Source: Noviherbaspirillum denitrificans
Lineage (GTDB): Bacteria; Pseudomonadota; Gammaproteobacteria; Burkholderiales; Burkholderiaceae_D
Length of the DNA: 38,088 nucleotides
Reading direction: 5' to 3'
NCBI RefSeq assembly: GCF_002211445.1
Contig: NZ_LSTO01000001.1
Coordinates: forward strand, 3,591,442 to 3,629,529
Made by a program: the position numbers and the translations under genes. Under the pieces are notes generated by a model that made no database searches, was not told where the DNA came from, and saw only the letters and a list, made by a program, of their open reading frames with translations. This document shows, one piece after another, positions 15,708 to 24,121 of the stretch (positions are counted from its first letter, which is position 1; every line of letters begins with the position of its first letter).

Positions 15708-17360
15708 ATGCCACTGCCCAAATTGCCGACCAAGCCAGCAACAATGCTCTCAACCCAAGACTATCCGAAGGTAGAGAAAGGAAAACCGGCAAAACCTGTG
15801 ATGACCCTCGTCGAATCCGCAGCACCCGCTGTGAAGCCGGCACCACAGGCGCGCGCAAAAACAGAGAAAGCCACTCCCGCCAAACGCACGACCAAGGCGA
15901 AAGAAGTCGATACCCTCATCAAGTCCAGCGCCAGCCGCATCGGCGACAAGATGGGCGTCACCAAGATGTTCGTGCTCGACACGAACGTGCTGATGCATGA
16001 CCCGACATCGCTGTTCCGCTTCGACGAACACGATGTCTACCTTCCGATGATGACGCTGGAGGAACTCGACAACCACAAGAAGGGCATGTCCGAAGTCGCG
16101 CGCAATGCACGCCAGGTGTCGCGTTCGTTGGATGCGCTCGTGGCCGGCGTCGAAGAGCATGCGATCGAGGAAGGCATTCCCCTGTCCAAGCTGGGCAACA
16201 AGGATGCCAAGGGCCGCCTGTTCTTCCAGACCAGGTTGCAGATCAGCGAGCTGCCGGAAGGCCTCCCGATCGGCAAAGCCGACAACCAGATTCTCGGCGT
16301 CGTCCGCGCACTTGAAACACAGTATCCCGGCCGTCCGATCGTGCTGGTGTCGAAGGACATCAACATGCGCATCAAGGCCCGCGCACTGGGCCTGCCGGCG
16401 GAAGAGTACTTCAACGACCATGTACTCGAGGACACCGACCTGCTCTACTCGGGAATCCTGCAGTTGTCTGACGACTTCTGGAACAAGCATGCCAAGGGCA
16501 TGGAGTCGTGGCAGGAGAACAAGCACGGGACAGGCTACACGTTCTACCGCCTGACCGGTCCGATGGTGCCCGGCTTCCTCGTCAACCAGTTCGTGTTCAT
16601 GGAACCGAGCACCGGCGAAACACCGTTCTACGGCCAGGTCAAGGAAATCAACGGCAAGACCGCCGTGATCCAGACCCTGCGCGACTACACGCACGGCAAG
16701 AACGGGGTCTGGGGCATCACGGCGCGCAACCGTGAACAGAATTTCGCGCTCAACCTGTTGATGAACCCGGAGTGCGACTTCGTCACCCTCCTTGGCCAGG
16801 CCGGCACAGGCAAGACCCTGCTGGCGCTGGCGGCAGGCCTGGCACAGGTGCTCGAGACCAAGCTCTACAACGAGATCATCGTCACTCGCGTCACCGTCCC
16901 GGTCGGCGAAGACATCGGCTTCCTGCCGGGTACCGAGGAAGAAAAGATGTCTCCCTGGATGGGCGCCTTCGACGACAACCTCGAGGTGCTGAACAAGTCG
17001 GACAACGACGCCGGCGAATGGGGCCGCGCTGCGACACAGGACTTGATCCGCTCGCGTATCAAGATCAAGTCGCTCAACTTCATGCGTGGCCGTACCTTCG
17101 TGAACAAGTTCCTCATCATCGACGAGGCGCAGAATCTCACGCCGAAGCAGATGAAGACCCTCGTCACGCGTGCGGGTCCCGGCACCAAGATCATCTGCCT
17201 CGGCAATATCGCGCAGATCGATACGCCGTACCTGACCGAAGGCTCGAGCGGATTGACCTATGTGGTCGACCGTTTCAAGGGATGGAACCACAGCGGCCAT
17301 GTCACCCTGGCGCGCGGCGAACGCTCGCGCCTCGCCGACCACGCCAGCGACGTGCTCTGA
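15708..17360 (+). CDS. PIN-domain PhoH family ATPase (PhoH2-type)
   Basis: The 550-residue protein fuses two domains. After an Ala/Pro/Lys-rich tail of about 80 residues comes a PIN nuclease domain with the acidic residues in FVLDTNVLMHD (Asp91) and TLEELDNHKKG, then VLVSKDINMRIKARALG and the DTDLLYSG region. The C-terminal PhoH domain has Walker A GQAGTGKT (363-370) and Walker B FLIIDEAQNLTP. PhoH2 proteins are described as ATP-dependent RNA-unwinding ribonucleases, so a role in RNA turnover is likely. The ATG at 15708 has GAGG five bases upstream. The upstream gene ends in a strong terminator and another follows this gene, so it forms its own unit. Confidence 0.93.
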   Translation: MPLPKLPTKPATMLSTQDYPKVEKGKPAKPVMTLVESAAPAVKPAPQARAKTEKATPAKRTTKAKEVDTLIKSSASRIGDKMGVTKMFVLDTNVLMHDPTSLFRFDEHDVYLPMMTLEELDNHKKGMSEVARNARQVSRSLDALVAGVEEHAIEEGIPLSKLGNKDAKGRLFFQTRLQISELPEGLPIGKADNQILGVVRALETQYPGRPIVLVSKDINMRIKARALGLPAEEYFNDHVLEDTDLLYSGILQLSDDFWNKHAKGMESWQENKHGTGYTFYRLTGPMVPGFLVNQFVFMEPSTGETPFYGQVKEINGKTAVIQTLRDYTHGKNGVWGITARNREQNFALNLLMNPECDFVTLLGQAGTGKTLLALAAGLAQVLETKLYNEIIVTRVTVPVGEDIGFLPGTEEEKMSPWMGAFDDNLEVLNKSDNDAGEWGRAATQDLIRSRIKIKSLNFMRGRTFVNKFLIIDEAQNLTPKQMKTLVTRAGPGTKIICLGNIAQIDTPYLTEGSSGLTYVVDRFKGWNHSGHVTLARGERSRLADHASDVL

Positions 17361-17382
17361 TTACGTTCCGCCAAAAGAAAAA

Positions 17383-17406
17383 GCCGCGCAATGCGCGGCT
17401 TTTTTA
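17383..17406. terminator. Bidirectional terminator between phoH-like gene and pit
   Basis: GCCGCGC-aat-GCGCGGC is followed by seven T on the plus strand and preceded by AAAAGAAAAA, which gives a T tail on the minus strand. It serves both convergent genes. Confidence 0.92.
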
Positions 17407-17425
17407 TTTCTGGTCTGCGTGACGA

Positions 17426-18433
17426 TTACAGGATTTTCGTCCCGATCCACCATGCAATGGCGGCTACGAAGGCGGAAGCCGGAATCGTGAAGATCCATGC
17501 CCAGACGATATTGCCGGCAACGCCCCAGCGCACCGCCGACATCTTCCTCGCCGACCCGACACCGACGATCGCGCCGGTAATCGTGTGCGTGGTCGAGACA
17601 GGAATGCCCATGCTGGTCGCCAGGAACAGGGTGATTGCACCACCGGTTTCTGCACAGAAGCCGCCAACCGGCTTCAGCTTGGTAATTTTCTGCCCCATGG
17701 TCTTGACGATGCGCCAGCCGCCAAACAGCGTACCGAGGCCGATCGCCGCGTAGCAGCAGATGATTACCCACGACGGCAGCGGGTCGGTCGCGGTCGAATA
17801 GCCGGCGGCGATCAGCAGCATCCAGATTATGCCCATGGTCTTCTGCGCGTCGTTACCGCCATGTCCGAGGCTGTACAGCGATGCCGACAGCAGTTGCATA
17901 CGCCGGAACCATTTGTCCACACGGCGCGGAGTCGACTTGACGAACAGCCACGAGACAATGACCATCAGGATCGAGCCAAACACAAAGCCGAGCAGCGGCG
18001 ACAGCAGGATGAAGGCAATCGTCTTGATCAGGCCACCGGAGATCAGTGCGCCGGTTCCCGATTTGGCAACTGCGGCACCGACCAGGCCGCCGATGAGCGC
18101 ATGCGACGAGGACGACGGAATGCCGTAGTACCAGGTCAACGCGTTCCAGAATATCGCCCCGACAAGGGCACCAAAGACGACGTAATGATCCACCACCGCC
18201 GGTTCGATGGTGCCTTTCCCCACCGTGCTCGCCACTTTTAGCTGGAAGAAGAAAATTGCGACGACATTGAACATCGCCGCCATGGCAACGGCATGCTGCG
18301 GCTTCAATACACCCGTCGAAACGACGGTCGCAATCGCATTCGCCGCGTCATGGAAGCCGTTCATGAAGTCGAACGCGAGTGCAAGCACGACGAGCAAGGC
18401 AAGCGTGTAGATGCTTATTTCAAGGGTTTGCAT
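17426..18433 (-). CDS. Low-affinity inorganic phosphate transporter, Pit family
   Basis: This inner-membrane permease has 336 residues and about ten hydrophobic helices. The two PiT signature repeats are present: FDFMNGFHDAANAIATVVST near the N-terminus and LYSLGHGGNDAQKTMGI in the second half, plus GIPSSSSHALIGGLVGA and MGIPVSTTHTITGAIVGVG. It is expected to import divalent metal-phosphate complexes driven by protons. It is shorter than E. coli PitA (499) because it lacks the large central loop, as in many bacterial PiT proteins. ATG 18433 was chosen because the first helix follows directly. The DUF47 gene lies upstream in the same direction with an 86-bp gap. Confidence 0.94.
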   Translation of the reverse strand: MQTLEISIYTLALLVVLALAFDFMNGFHDAANAIATVVSTGVLKPQHAVAMAAMFNVVAIFFFQLKVASTVGKGTIEPAVVDHYVVFGALVGAIFWNALTWYYGIPSSSSHALIGGLVGAAVAKSGTGALISGGLIKTIAFILLSPLLGFVFGSILMVIVSWLFVKSTPRRVDKWFRRMQLLSASLYSLGHGGNDAQKTMGIIWMLLIAAGYSTATDPLPSWVIICCYAAIGLGTLFGGWRIVKTMGQKITKLKPVGGFCAETGGAITLFLATSMGIPVSTTHTITGAIVGVGSARKMSAVRWGVAGNIVWAWIFTIPASAFVAAIAWWIGTKIL

Positions 18434-18519
18434 GAGTTTTTGTTCTCGTTTGTTTGAGCGACCGGCACACCGCCCCGCCACAGCAAGGCAGCAGCCGCAG
18501 AACCTGCGCAGCGTTCTGC

Positions 18520-19146
18520 TCAGGCATTCTCAACAATGATGCCCTCGATGATATTGGCGACGTCCTCGCAACGGTCGGTCACCGTTTCCAGGATTTCGTA
18601 GATGGCCTTGAGCTTGATGAGGTTGCGAACGTCCGGTTCGTCTCGGAACAGCTTGGACATTGCGGCCCGCATCACATGGTCGGCGTCCGATTCGAGACGG
18701 TCGATTTCTTCGCACACCGACAGGATCTGTCCGGAATTGTCCATGCTGTGCAGGAGGCCGACCGCAGTCTTGACCTTCTCGGTGCACGACAGGCAGAGTT
18801 CAGCGAGGCGCTTGGCTTCGGGCGTCACTGCCTTGATGTCATACAGGGAGATCGTCTGCCCCGCATCTTCCAGCAGGTCCAGGATGTCGTCCTGCTTGGT
18901 GATCAGCTTGTGGATGTCATCGCGGTCGAGCGGCGTGATGAACGTCTTGTGCAGCATATCGAGGGTTTCGTACGTTACCTTGTCGGCCTGCTTTTCGATG
19001 CTTTCGATCGCATGGACGCGGTTTTCCAGGTCGTCGAAATTGGTCATCAATGCGACCATTTCCTTCGCCCCCTTGACACACAAGTCCGCGTGCTGCACGA
19101 AGAGGTCGAAGAACTTGCCCTCGTTGGGCATCAATCGTCCAAACAT
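18520..19146 (-). CDS. DUF47 family (PhoU-like) Pit accessory protein
   Basis: This 208-residue, mostly alpha-helical protein belongs to the DUF47/TIGR00153 family, structurally related to PhoU. Helices with conserved acidic residues are visible (EIDRLESDADHVMRAAMSKL, ETVTDRCEDVANIIEGIIVE), which in PhoU-like proteins bind metal clusters. These genes are nearly always beside a Pit permease, as here, and are thought to modulate phosphate import. The ATG at 19146 follows AAGAGAG. It lies downstream of dnaB on the same strand with a 96-bp gap that should hold its promoter. Confidence 0.93.
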   Translation of the reverse strand: MFGRLMPNEGKFFDLFVQHADLCVKGAKEMVALMTNFDDLENRVHAIESIEKQADKVTYETLDMLHKTFITPLDRDDIHKLITKQDDILDLLEDAGQTISLYDIKAVTPEAKRLAELCLSCTEKVKTAVGLLHSMDNSGQILSVCEEIDRLESDADHVMRAAMSKLFRDEPDVRNLIKLKAIYEILETVTDRCEDVANIIEGIIVENA

Positions 19147-19207
19147 GTTTTTGCTCTCTTAAAGTTGAATCGTCAATTCGTTTGTCAGTATTTGCGTCAA
19201 CTGCACA

Positions 19208-19226
19208 TCGTCCTTTGTAAGGACGA
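19208..19226 (-). terminator. Inverted repeat downstream of dnaB
   Basis: TCGTCCTT-tgt-AAGGACGA is a perfect 8-bp stem with a 3-base loop, 17 bases past the dnaB stop. No T tract follows, so it could be a 3'-end structure or a protein site for the DUF47-pit promoter. Confidence 0.4.
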
Positions 19227-19242
19227 ATACCAATTCCGTGTC

Positions 19243-20643
19243 TTACTCGTTGTCGAAGATCGCGTTGCCGCCAGTGTAATTGTCGAACTTCGTGTACTCG
19301 CCGAGAAAGGTCAGGCGCACGGTACCGATCGGACCGTTACGCTGCTTGCCGATGATGATTTCCGCGGTGCCCTTGTCCGGCGAATCGGGGTTGTAAACCT
19401 GGTCGCGATAAATGAACAGGATCACGTCGGCATCCTGTTCGATAGCGCCGGACTCGCGCAAGTCGGACATCACGGGGCGCTTGTTGGGGCGCTGCTCGAG
19501 CGAGCGGTTCAGCTGCGACAGCGCGATCACCGGGCAATGCAGTTCCTTGGCAATCCCCTTGAGGCTTCGAGAAATTTCGGAAATTTCGGTCGCGCGGTTT
19601 TCGCCGCCGCCGCCATTGCCCGACATGAGCTGCAGGTAGTCGACAATGATCAGGCCAAGGCGGCCGCACTGGCGCGCGAGGCGCCGCGCGCGTGCACGCA
19701 ATTCGATCGGGCTGAGCGCGGGCGTCTCGTCGATGTAGAGCTGCGCTTCATTCATCTTCTGGATCGCGTGCGTCAGGCGCGGCCAGTCTTCGTCATTCAG
19801 CTTGCCGACACGCAGGCGGCTCTGGTCCAGACGACCGACGGAACCCAGCATACGCATTGCCAACTGTGCACCACCCATTTCCATCGAGAAGACGGCAACA
19901 GGCAGGCCGCTGTCGATGGCGACGTTTTCGCCGATGTTGAGCGAGAACGCGGTCTTGCCCATCGAGGGACGTCCTGCGACGACGATCATGTCGCCGGGCT
20001 GCAGGCCGGAGGTCATGCGGTCGAGGTCGATAAAGCCTGTTGGCACGCCGGTAATATCGTTCTGGTTGTCGCGGTTGTAGAGTTCGTCGATGCGCTCCAC
20101 CACCTGCGTCAGCAGTGGCTGGATGGCCATCCACCCTGCCGCGCCGCGGGCGCCATCCTCGGCGATGGCAAAAATCTTTGATTCGGCTTCGTCGAGGAGC
20201 TGTTTGACTTCCTTACCCTGCGGGTTAAAGGCCGAACCGGAAATTTCATCCGACACTGTAATGAGTTTGCGCAGGACGCCGCGTTCTCGGACAATTTCGC
20301 CATAGCGGCGGATATTTGCTGCTGACGGCGTGTTCTGGGCAAGCGCATTCAAGTAGGTAAGTCCGCCGGCCTCCTCTGCCTTGCCGCTCGTACACATTGC
20401 CTCGTAGACAGTAATAACGTCCGCAGGCTTGGAGCTGTTGATCAGCTTGACGATGTGTTGAAAGATGATGCGGTGATCGTACCGGTAGAAATCGTCTTCA
20501 GCGATGAAGTCGGCAATGCGGTCCCATGCTGCGTTATCCAGCAGCAAACCACCCAGAACGGATTGCTCCGCCTCAATGGAATGAGGCGGAATACGGAGCG
20601 CATCGACTTGCGGGTCTGTAACACGGTTGTCACGGTTATTCAT
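19243..20643 (-). CDS. dnaB: Replicative DNA helicase DnaB
   Basis: DnaB is the hexameric 5'-3' helicase of the replication fork. The 466-residue protein has the N-terminal helical domain (PPHSIEAEQSVLGGLLLDN, DFYRYDHRIIFQHI) and the RecA-like domain with Walker A GRPSMGKTAFSLNIG, the LRARARRLARQCG segment, Walker B LIIVDYLQLMSG, and SQLNRSLEQRPNKRPVMSDLRESG and DADVILFIYRD. Start choice is uncertain: ATG codons exist at 20652 and 20643, and neither has a Shine-Dalgarno site. A TATAAT at 20651-20656 on the minus strand would place transcription initiation next to the second ATG, so I use 20643. It lies downstream of rplI as in many Proteobacteria but is separated by a strong terminator. Confidence 0.96.
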   Translation of the reverse strand: MNNRDNRVTDPQVDALRIPPHSIEAEQSVLGGLLLDNAAWDRIADFIAEDDFYRYDHRIIFQHIVKLINSSKPADVITVYEAMCTSGKAEEAGGLTYLNALAQNTPSAANIRRYGEIVRERGVLRKLITVSDEISGSAFNPQGKEVKQLLDEAESKIFAIAEDGARGAAGWMAIQPLLTQVVERIDELYNRDNQNDITGVPTGFIDLDRMTSGLQPGDMIVVAGRPSMGKTAFSLNIGENVAIDSGLPVAVFSMEMGGAQLAMRMLGSVGRLDQSRLRVGKLNDEDWPRLTHAIQKMNEAQLYIDETPALSPIELRARARRLARQCGRLGLIIVDYLQLMSGNGGGGENRATEISEISRSLKGIAKELHCPVIALSQLNRSLEQRPNKRPVMSDLRESGAIEQDADVILFIYRDQVYNPDSPDKGTAEIIIGKQRNGPIGTVRLTFLGEYTKFDNYTGGNAIFDNE

Positions 20644-20650
20644 GGCGCGC

Positions 20651-20656
20651 ATTATA
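20651..20656 (-). promoter_or_regulatory. Candidate -10 box of dnaB
   Basis: TATAAT on the minus strand overlaps the first possible dnaB ATG. No good -35 hexamer sits at 16-18 bp. If used, the dnaB mRNA would be nearly leaderless. Confidence 0.25.
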
Positions 20657-20762
20657 CCCGTTTAACCATATGCTTTTCCGGCTGTATCTCGCGCAAACGC
20701 GCTTTATTTTCCATCAAACGGCATGCAAATTTGGCACTCTTGAAACAAGTGCTCCGACCAAC

Positions 20763-20790
20763 AAAAAAGGCCGGGAAACCCGGCCTTTTT
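20763..20790. terminator. Terminator of the rpsF-rplI operon
   Basis: GGCCGGG-aaa-CCCGGCC is flanked by six A on the left and five T on the right, so it can terminate both ways. It ends the ribosomal operon 20 bases after the rplI stop. Confidence 0.93.
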
Positions 20791-20809
20791 GATTGACTGC
20801 TTTCAGCGA

Positions 20810-21262
20810 TCAGGCTTGCTCGCCCAGCACGGAAACGGTCACGTCCACGACGACGTCGGTGTGAAGGGCAACGGCGACAGTATGGTCACCAACAACCTTC
20901 AGCGGACCTTGCGGCATGCGGATCTGTGCCTTCTCGACAGCGAAGCCTTGCTTGGTCACGGCTTCCGCGATGTCAGCGTTGGTCACGGAACCGAACAGAC
21001 GGCCATCGACGCCGGCCTTCTGGGAGATCTGGACGGTCATGCCGTTCAGCTTCTCACCTTGCGCTTGTGCGGCTGCCAGCTTCTCGGCTGCTGCCTTTTC
21101 CAGTTCTGCGCGCTTGGTTTCGAACTCGGCCACAGCGGCGTCGGTTGCACGACGCGCCTTGCGCTGGGGGATCAGGAAGTTACGTGCGTAACCGTCCTTG
21201 ACCTTGACCACGTCGCCGAGGTTGCCGAGGTTGACGACTTTTTCCAACAGAATGACTTGCAT
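20810..21262 (-). CDS. rplI: 50S ribosomal protein L9
   Basis: L9 binds 23S rRNA at the base of the L1 stalk. The 150-residue protein has the N-terminal domain [21 protein letters not shown] with the family signature [13 protein letters not shown], the long connecting helix rich in Ala/Glu/Lys (about 45-75), and the C-terminal domain ([16 protein letters not shown]). GGAGAAAAAC precedes the ATG. It is the last gene of the rpsF-priB-rpsR-rplI operon. Confidence 0.98.
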   Translation of the reverse strand: MQVILLEKVVNLGNLGDVVKVKDGYARNFLIPQRKARRATDAAVAEFETKRAELEKAAAEKLAAAQAQGEKLNGMTVQISQKAGVDGRLFGSVTNADIAEAVTKQGFAVEKAQIRMPQGPLKVVGDHTVAVALHTDVVVDVTVSVLGEQA

Positions 21263-21289
21263 GTTTTTCTCCTATTCTTCAGTCGTCAA

Positions 21290-21574
21290 TTAGGCATTGT
21301 GCAGATCGGTGTACGGCAGCAACGCGAGGTAGCGTGCACGCTTGATCGCGGTGTCAACCTGACGCTGGTAGTGTGCCTTGGTGCCGGTCAGGCGAGCCGG
21401 CATAATCTTGCCGTTTTCCTGGACGAAGTCCTTCAGGGTGTCGACGTCCTTGTAGTCGACCTGTTCAACGCCGGCAGCCGTGAAGCGGCAGAATTTCTTG
21501 CGCTTGAACAGCGGGTTCTGCTGCTGGCGCTTTTGCTTGAGTTTGCTCTTGTCGAATTTTTTACCGAATGCCAT
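21290..21574 (-). CDS. rpsR: 30S ribosomal protein S18
   Basis: S18 binds the 30S platform beside S6. The product has 94 residues with the conserved [21 protein letters not shown] and [20 protein letters not shown] and [12 protein letters not shown]. The first 20 residues are very basic ([15 protein letters not shown]), as usual in this class. Its position between priB and rplI is canonical. Confidence 0.98.
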   Translation of the reverse strand: MAFGKKFDKSKLKQKRQQQNPLFKRKKFCRFTAAGVEQVDYKDVDTLKDFVQENGKIMPARLTGTKAHYQRQVDTAIKRARYLALLPYTDLHNA

Positions 21575-21589
21575 GTTTGGCTCCTGTAT

Positions 21590-21892
21590 CTAGTGTTCTG
21601 GTGTGATTGACTCGAAATCCGTAACGTGGAATACGAGGCTTTTGCTGTTGCGGCTCTTGCGTGCCAGGAATCCTGTGAACAGGAACATTTCCCCTAAAGC
21701 AGCCTGGTTGAATTTTCCGGAAATCTCGCCTGCGGCAATTGCGGCGACGTCCATTTCAACCTGGCGCGGGATGTTTGCCTCAACCTGCTCCGAACTGTGC
21801 TGCAGTCTTGCGGACACGATTGGAATGCCTGCCGGTGTGTAGCGCAACACGTCGCGCTCGGCAATGGCGGCAATCAGGCGAAGCTCGTTCAC
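21590..21892 (-). CDS. priB: Primosomal replication protein N (PriB)
   Basis: PriB is a single-stranded-DNA-binding OB-fold protein that helps PriA restart stalled replication forks. The predicted 100-residue protein shows the family core ERDVLRYTPAGIPIVSARLQ, the basic/acidic strands that follow, and GEISGKFNQAALGEMFLFTGFLARK. The start is uncertain: I use the GTG at 21892 because the family sequence begins VNELRL. A TTG at 21910, directly after the rpsF stop codon, would add six residues. GGGGAG lies too close to the GTG to be ideal, so coupling to rpsF translation is likely. Confidence 0.9.
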   Translation of the reverse strand: MNELRLIAAIAERDVLRYTPAGIPIVSARLQHSSEQVEANIPRQVEMDVAAIAAGEISGKFNQAALGEMFLFTGFLARKSRNSKSLVFHVTDFESITPEH

Positions 21893-21910
21893 ACTCCCCA
21901 GCGACTGCAA

Positions 21911-22279
21911 TTACGCAGCAGATGCCTCTGCACGTTGCGACTTGGCTGCGTCTTCCTTCTGAACAGCCTTCATCATCGGCGACGGTGCGGTCTCGGCCTT
22001 CTTCATCTTGACGGTGAGGTGGCGCAGGACGGCATCGTTGAACTTGAAGCCGGTTTCGAGTTCAGCCAGGGTCTCGTTGTCGCACTCGATGTTCATGCAA
22101 ACATAGTGCGCCTTGGCGAGCTTCTGGATCATGTAAGCCAGCTGGCGGCGGCCCCAGTCTTCGACACGGTGGACCTTGCCGTTGCGGCTGGTCACGATAC
22201 CCTTGTAACGCTCGATCATCGCGGGCACTTGCTCGCTTTGATCCGGATGGACGATAAACACGATTTCATAATGACGCAT
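21911..22279 (-). CDS. rpsF: 30S ribosomal protein S6
   Basis: S6 forms a heterodimer with S18 on the 30S platform. The 122-residue protein starts [20 protein letters not shown], with [26 protein letters not shown] in the middle, split here as [13 protein letters not shown] and [12 protein letters not shown], and [13 protein letters not shown] near the end. The tail is Ala/Lys/Glu-rich. ATG 22279 has AAGGAG six bases upstream, which rejects a 12-codon extension. It is the first gene of its operon, behind the promoter at 22355-22383. Confidence 0.98.
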   Translation of the reverse strand: MRHYEIVFIVHPDQSEQVPAMIERYKGIVTSRNGKVHRVEDWGRRQLAYMIQKLAKAHYVCMNIECDNETLAELETGFKFNDAVLRHLTVKMKKAETAPSPMMKAVQKEDAAKSQRAEASAA

Positions 22280-22354
22280 GAATTCTCCTTTTGGACGGAT
22301 TAAACAATCGCCCACCCCGGCGTCAAGACGGGTGTGGGAAGAGGAAAGCCCGCT

Positions 22355-22383
22355 ATCATAACCCGACCGGCAAGAAAACTCAA
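22355..22383 (-). promoter_or_regulatory. Sigma70 promoter of rpsF operon
   Basis: On the minus strand TTGAGT (22378-22383) and TATGAT (22355-22360) are separated by exactly 17 bp, about 75 bp before the rpsF start. Confidence 0.65.
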
Positions 22384-22481
22384 TGCTTTCAATCGCTTAT
22401 CCGCTCCCCAAGCTTATCCGGCCAATTTCGGCGCAAATCAGGAAAAAATAAGCACAGAAGCCGCTTGCATTCGCGGAAATC

Positions 22482-22514
22482 CTGTATAAAAATACAGTCT
22501 GTTTATGCACACAG
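22482..22514 (+). promoter_or_regulatory. Two tandem LexA (SOS) boxes
   Basis: CTGTATAAAAATACAG (22482-22497) and CTGTTTATGCACACAG (22499-22514) both fit CTGT-N8-ACAG and lie one base apart, 26-58 bases before the lexA start. They indicate autorepression of lexA. A -35-like TTGCAT (22465-22470) sits just upstream. Confidence 0.92.
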
Positions 22515-22539
22515 CACTGGATAACCCCAGTGGACCGCC

Positions 22540-23196
22540 ATGATCAAGCTGACCGCCCGCCAGGAACAGATCCTGAACCTGATCAAGGAAGCCATCGAGA
22601 ATACAGGCTTCCCTCCCACCCGGGCTGAAATTGCCGCCGAACTAGGCTTCCGTTCGGCCAATGCCGCCGAAGAGCACCTTCAAGCCCTCGCCCGCAAGGG
22701 CGCCATTGAAATCTCCCCGGGTACCTCGCGTGGCATCCGCCTGCGCGACATGGGAAACGACAACATCCGCACGGCCCGCCAAATGGCCTTACCCCATCCG
22801 GGCTTGATGCAGTTGTCCCTGCCGCTCGTCGGCCGTGTAGCGGCCGGCTCACCGATTCTCGCCCAAGAGCATATCGAGACGACCTACAGTGTCGATCCCT
22901 CGCTGTTCTCGGCCAAGCCGGACTATCTACTGAAAGTTCGCGGCCTATCGATGCGGGATGTCGGCATTCTCGACGGTGACCTACTAGCAGTGAAAAAGGC
23001 TGATTCCGCCAAAAATGGTCAGATTGTTGTCGCACGCCTTGGCGACGACGTGACCGTCAAGCGTTATCGGAAGACGGGTAGCGTGATCGAACTTCTCCCC
23101 GAAAATCCGGACTTCGAACCGATTGTGGTAGACGGACGGGAAGACAATTTTGCACTCGAGGGCCTCGCCGTCGGCCTCCTTCGCGCCTGGGGCTAG
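22540..23196 (+). CDS. lexA: SOS regulator LexA
   Basis: LexA represses the SOS regulon and cleaves itself when RecA filaments form. The 218-residue protein has the N-terminal winged helix ([20 protein letters not shown], then [20 protein letters not shown]). The self-cleavage site is Ala102-Gly103 (RVAAGSP), and the catalytic pair is Ser137 (VRGLSMRD) and Lys174 (DDVTVKRY). The spacings between these sites equal those in E. coli LexA (84/119/156). The hinge is longer than in E. coli, which accounts for its larger size and is usual in Burkholderiales. Two SOS boxes lie upstream. Confidence 0.98.
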   Translation: MIKLTARQEQILNLIKEAIENTGFPPTRAEIAAELGFRSANAAEEHLQALARKGAIEISPGTSRGIRLRDMGNDNIRTARQMALPHPGLMQLSLPLVGRVAAGSPILAQEHIETTYSVDPSLFSAKPDYLLKVRGLSMRDVGILDGDLLAVKKADSAKNGQIVVARLGDDVTVKRYRKTGSVIELLPENPDFEPIVVDGREDNFALEGLAVGLLRAWG

Positions 23197-23218
23197 CCGG
23201 GGACAACCGCTCCCGGCT
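23195..23218 (+). terminator. Hairpin overlapping lexA stop codon
   Basis: AGCCGGG (23195-23201) and CCCGGCT (23212-23218) form a 7-bp stem starting in the stop codon. It lacks a T tract and probably works with the terminator at 23231-23257. Confidence 0.4.
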
Positions 23219-23230
23219 TCGTGGAAATCA

Positions 23231-23257
23231 CCGGCGCATTCATTTCGCGCCGGTTTT
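23231..23257 (+). terminator. Terminator of lexA inside trmJ 3' end
   Basis: CCGGCGC (23231-23237) and GCGCCGG (23247-23253) form a stem with a 9-base loop followed by TTTTC. The trmJ stop codon lies in the loop, so the convergent genes share this structure. Confidence 0.6.
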
Positions 23258-24001
23258 CAGCATGATTTGACGGGCGATCCCGCGCAGAATGTTGACCTCC
23301 TCGGTTTCCAGCTGCGTACGGGAAAAGAGGCGCTTCAGGCGTGGCATCAGCTTTTTCGGGTTGGAGGGATCAAGGAAGTCGACGGCGACCAGCGCCTGTT
23401 CGAGATGCTCGTACATGCCCTCGATCTGATCCAGGCTCGCAGCCACACCCTGGAAGCCAACAGGAGACGCTGGCGTGGCGTCTCCCACTTCCGCTAGGCG
23501 AGCTTCATAAGCCAGCAGCTGCACCGCCTGGGCGAGGTTCAGCGATGAATAATCCGGATTTGCTGGAATATTGATCAGCACATTGCACTTTTCGATGATC
23601 TCATTTGGCAGCCCGTAGCGCTCGCTTCCAAAGACCAGTGCAGCGTTCAGGAAAGCGTCCGCAGCGAGTTGCGATGCCAAGGTACGCGGCGCCGTTACGG
23701 GCGGAGAAAACTCACGCAGCCTGGCACTGAGCGCCGCGGCAAAATTGCATCCGTCCAGCGCCTCCTCGATCGACCCGACAACCTTTGCTGCCTCAAGCAC
23801 ATCAAGCGCCCCGCTCGCGAAAGCGATTGCGTCCTCATGCCTTGTCGCATCCTGGAATCGTGGATTGACCAGTACAAGTTGTGAAAATCCCATCGTTTTC
23901 ATCGCTCGTGCCGTTGCACCGATGTTACCGGGATGACTGGTTCCGACCAGGACGAAGCGCAGTCGGTTGAAAAGAGAATTACTGGATTGGGGCTGGTTCA
24001 T
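23240..24001 (-). CDS. trmJ: tRNA (cytidine/uridine-2'-O)-methyltransferase TrmJ
   Basis: TrmJ methylates the 2'-hydroxyl of residue 32 in tRNA anticodon loops. The 253-residue protein is a SPOUT (alpha/beta-knot) enzyme: RFVLVGTSHPGNIGATARAM at the start, ALVFGSERYGLPNEII as the central signature, and INIPANPDYSSLNLAQAVQL in the knot that holds S-adenosylmethionine. A C-terminal helical extension (about 180-253) is as in the TrmJ branch. It is divergent from suhB (120 bp between starts), a very common arrangement in Proteobacteria. Confidence 0.94.
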   Translation of the reverse strand: MNQPQSSNSLFNRLRFVLVGTSHPGNIGATARAMKTMGFSQLVLVNPRFQDATRHEDAIAFASGALDVLEAAKVVGSIEEALDGCNFAAALSARLREFSPPVTAPRTLASQLAADAFLNAALVFGSERYGLPNEIIEKCNVLINIPANPDYSSLNLAQAVQLLAYEARLAEVGDATPASPVGFQGVAASLDQIEGMYEHLEQALVAVDFLDPSNPKKLMPRLKRLFSRTQLETEEVNILRGIARQIMLKTGAK

Positions 24002-24121
24002 TTAAAATAGCGGCATTCTGCGGCAACGACGTACACCGGCTGTTGACGCATCGCTCATTAATCTTGATTTCCTGTGGTTCCGCGCGGTATGCGACGGTAC
24101 CGCAATTTTAACGGAACCCAT

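Noticed and set aside
15750-17342. 530-codon open frame antisense to the PIN-PhoH gene
   Set aside because: The PhoH motifs on the plus strand are clear and the antisense product shows no family features.
18454-20181. 575-codon open frame spanning the complement of the DUF47 gene and dnaB
   Set aside because: It crosses two real genes and their intergenic promoter; it is an artefact of codon composition.
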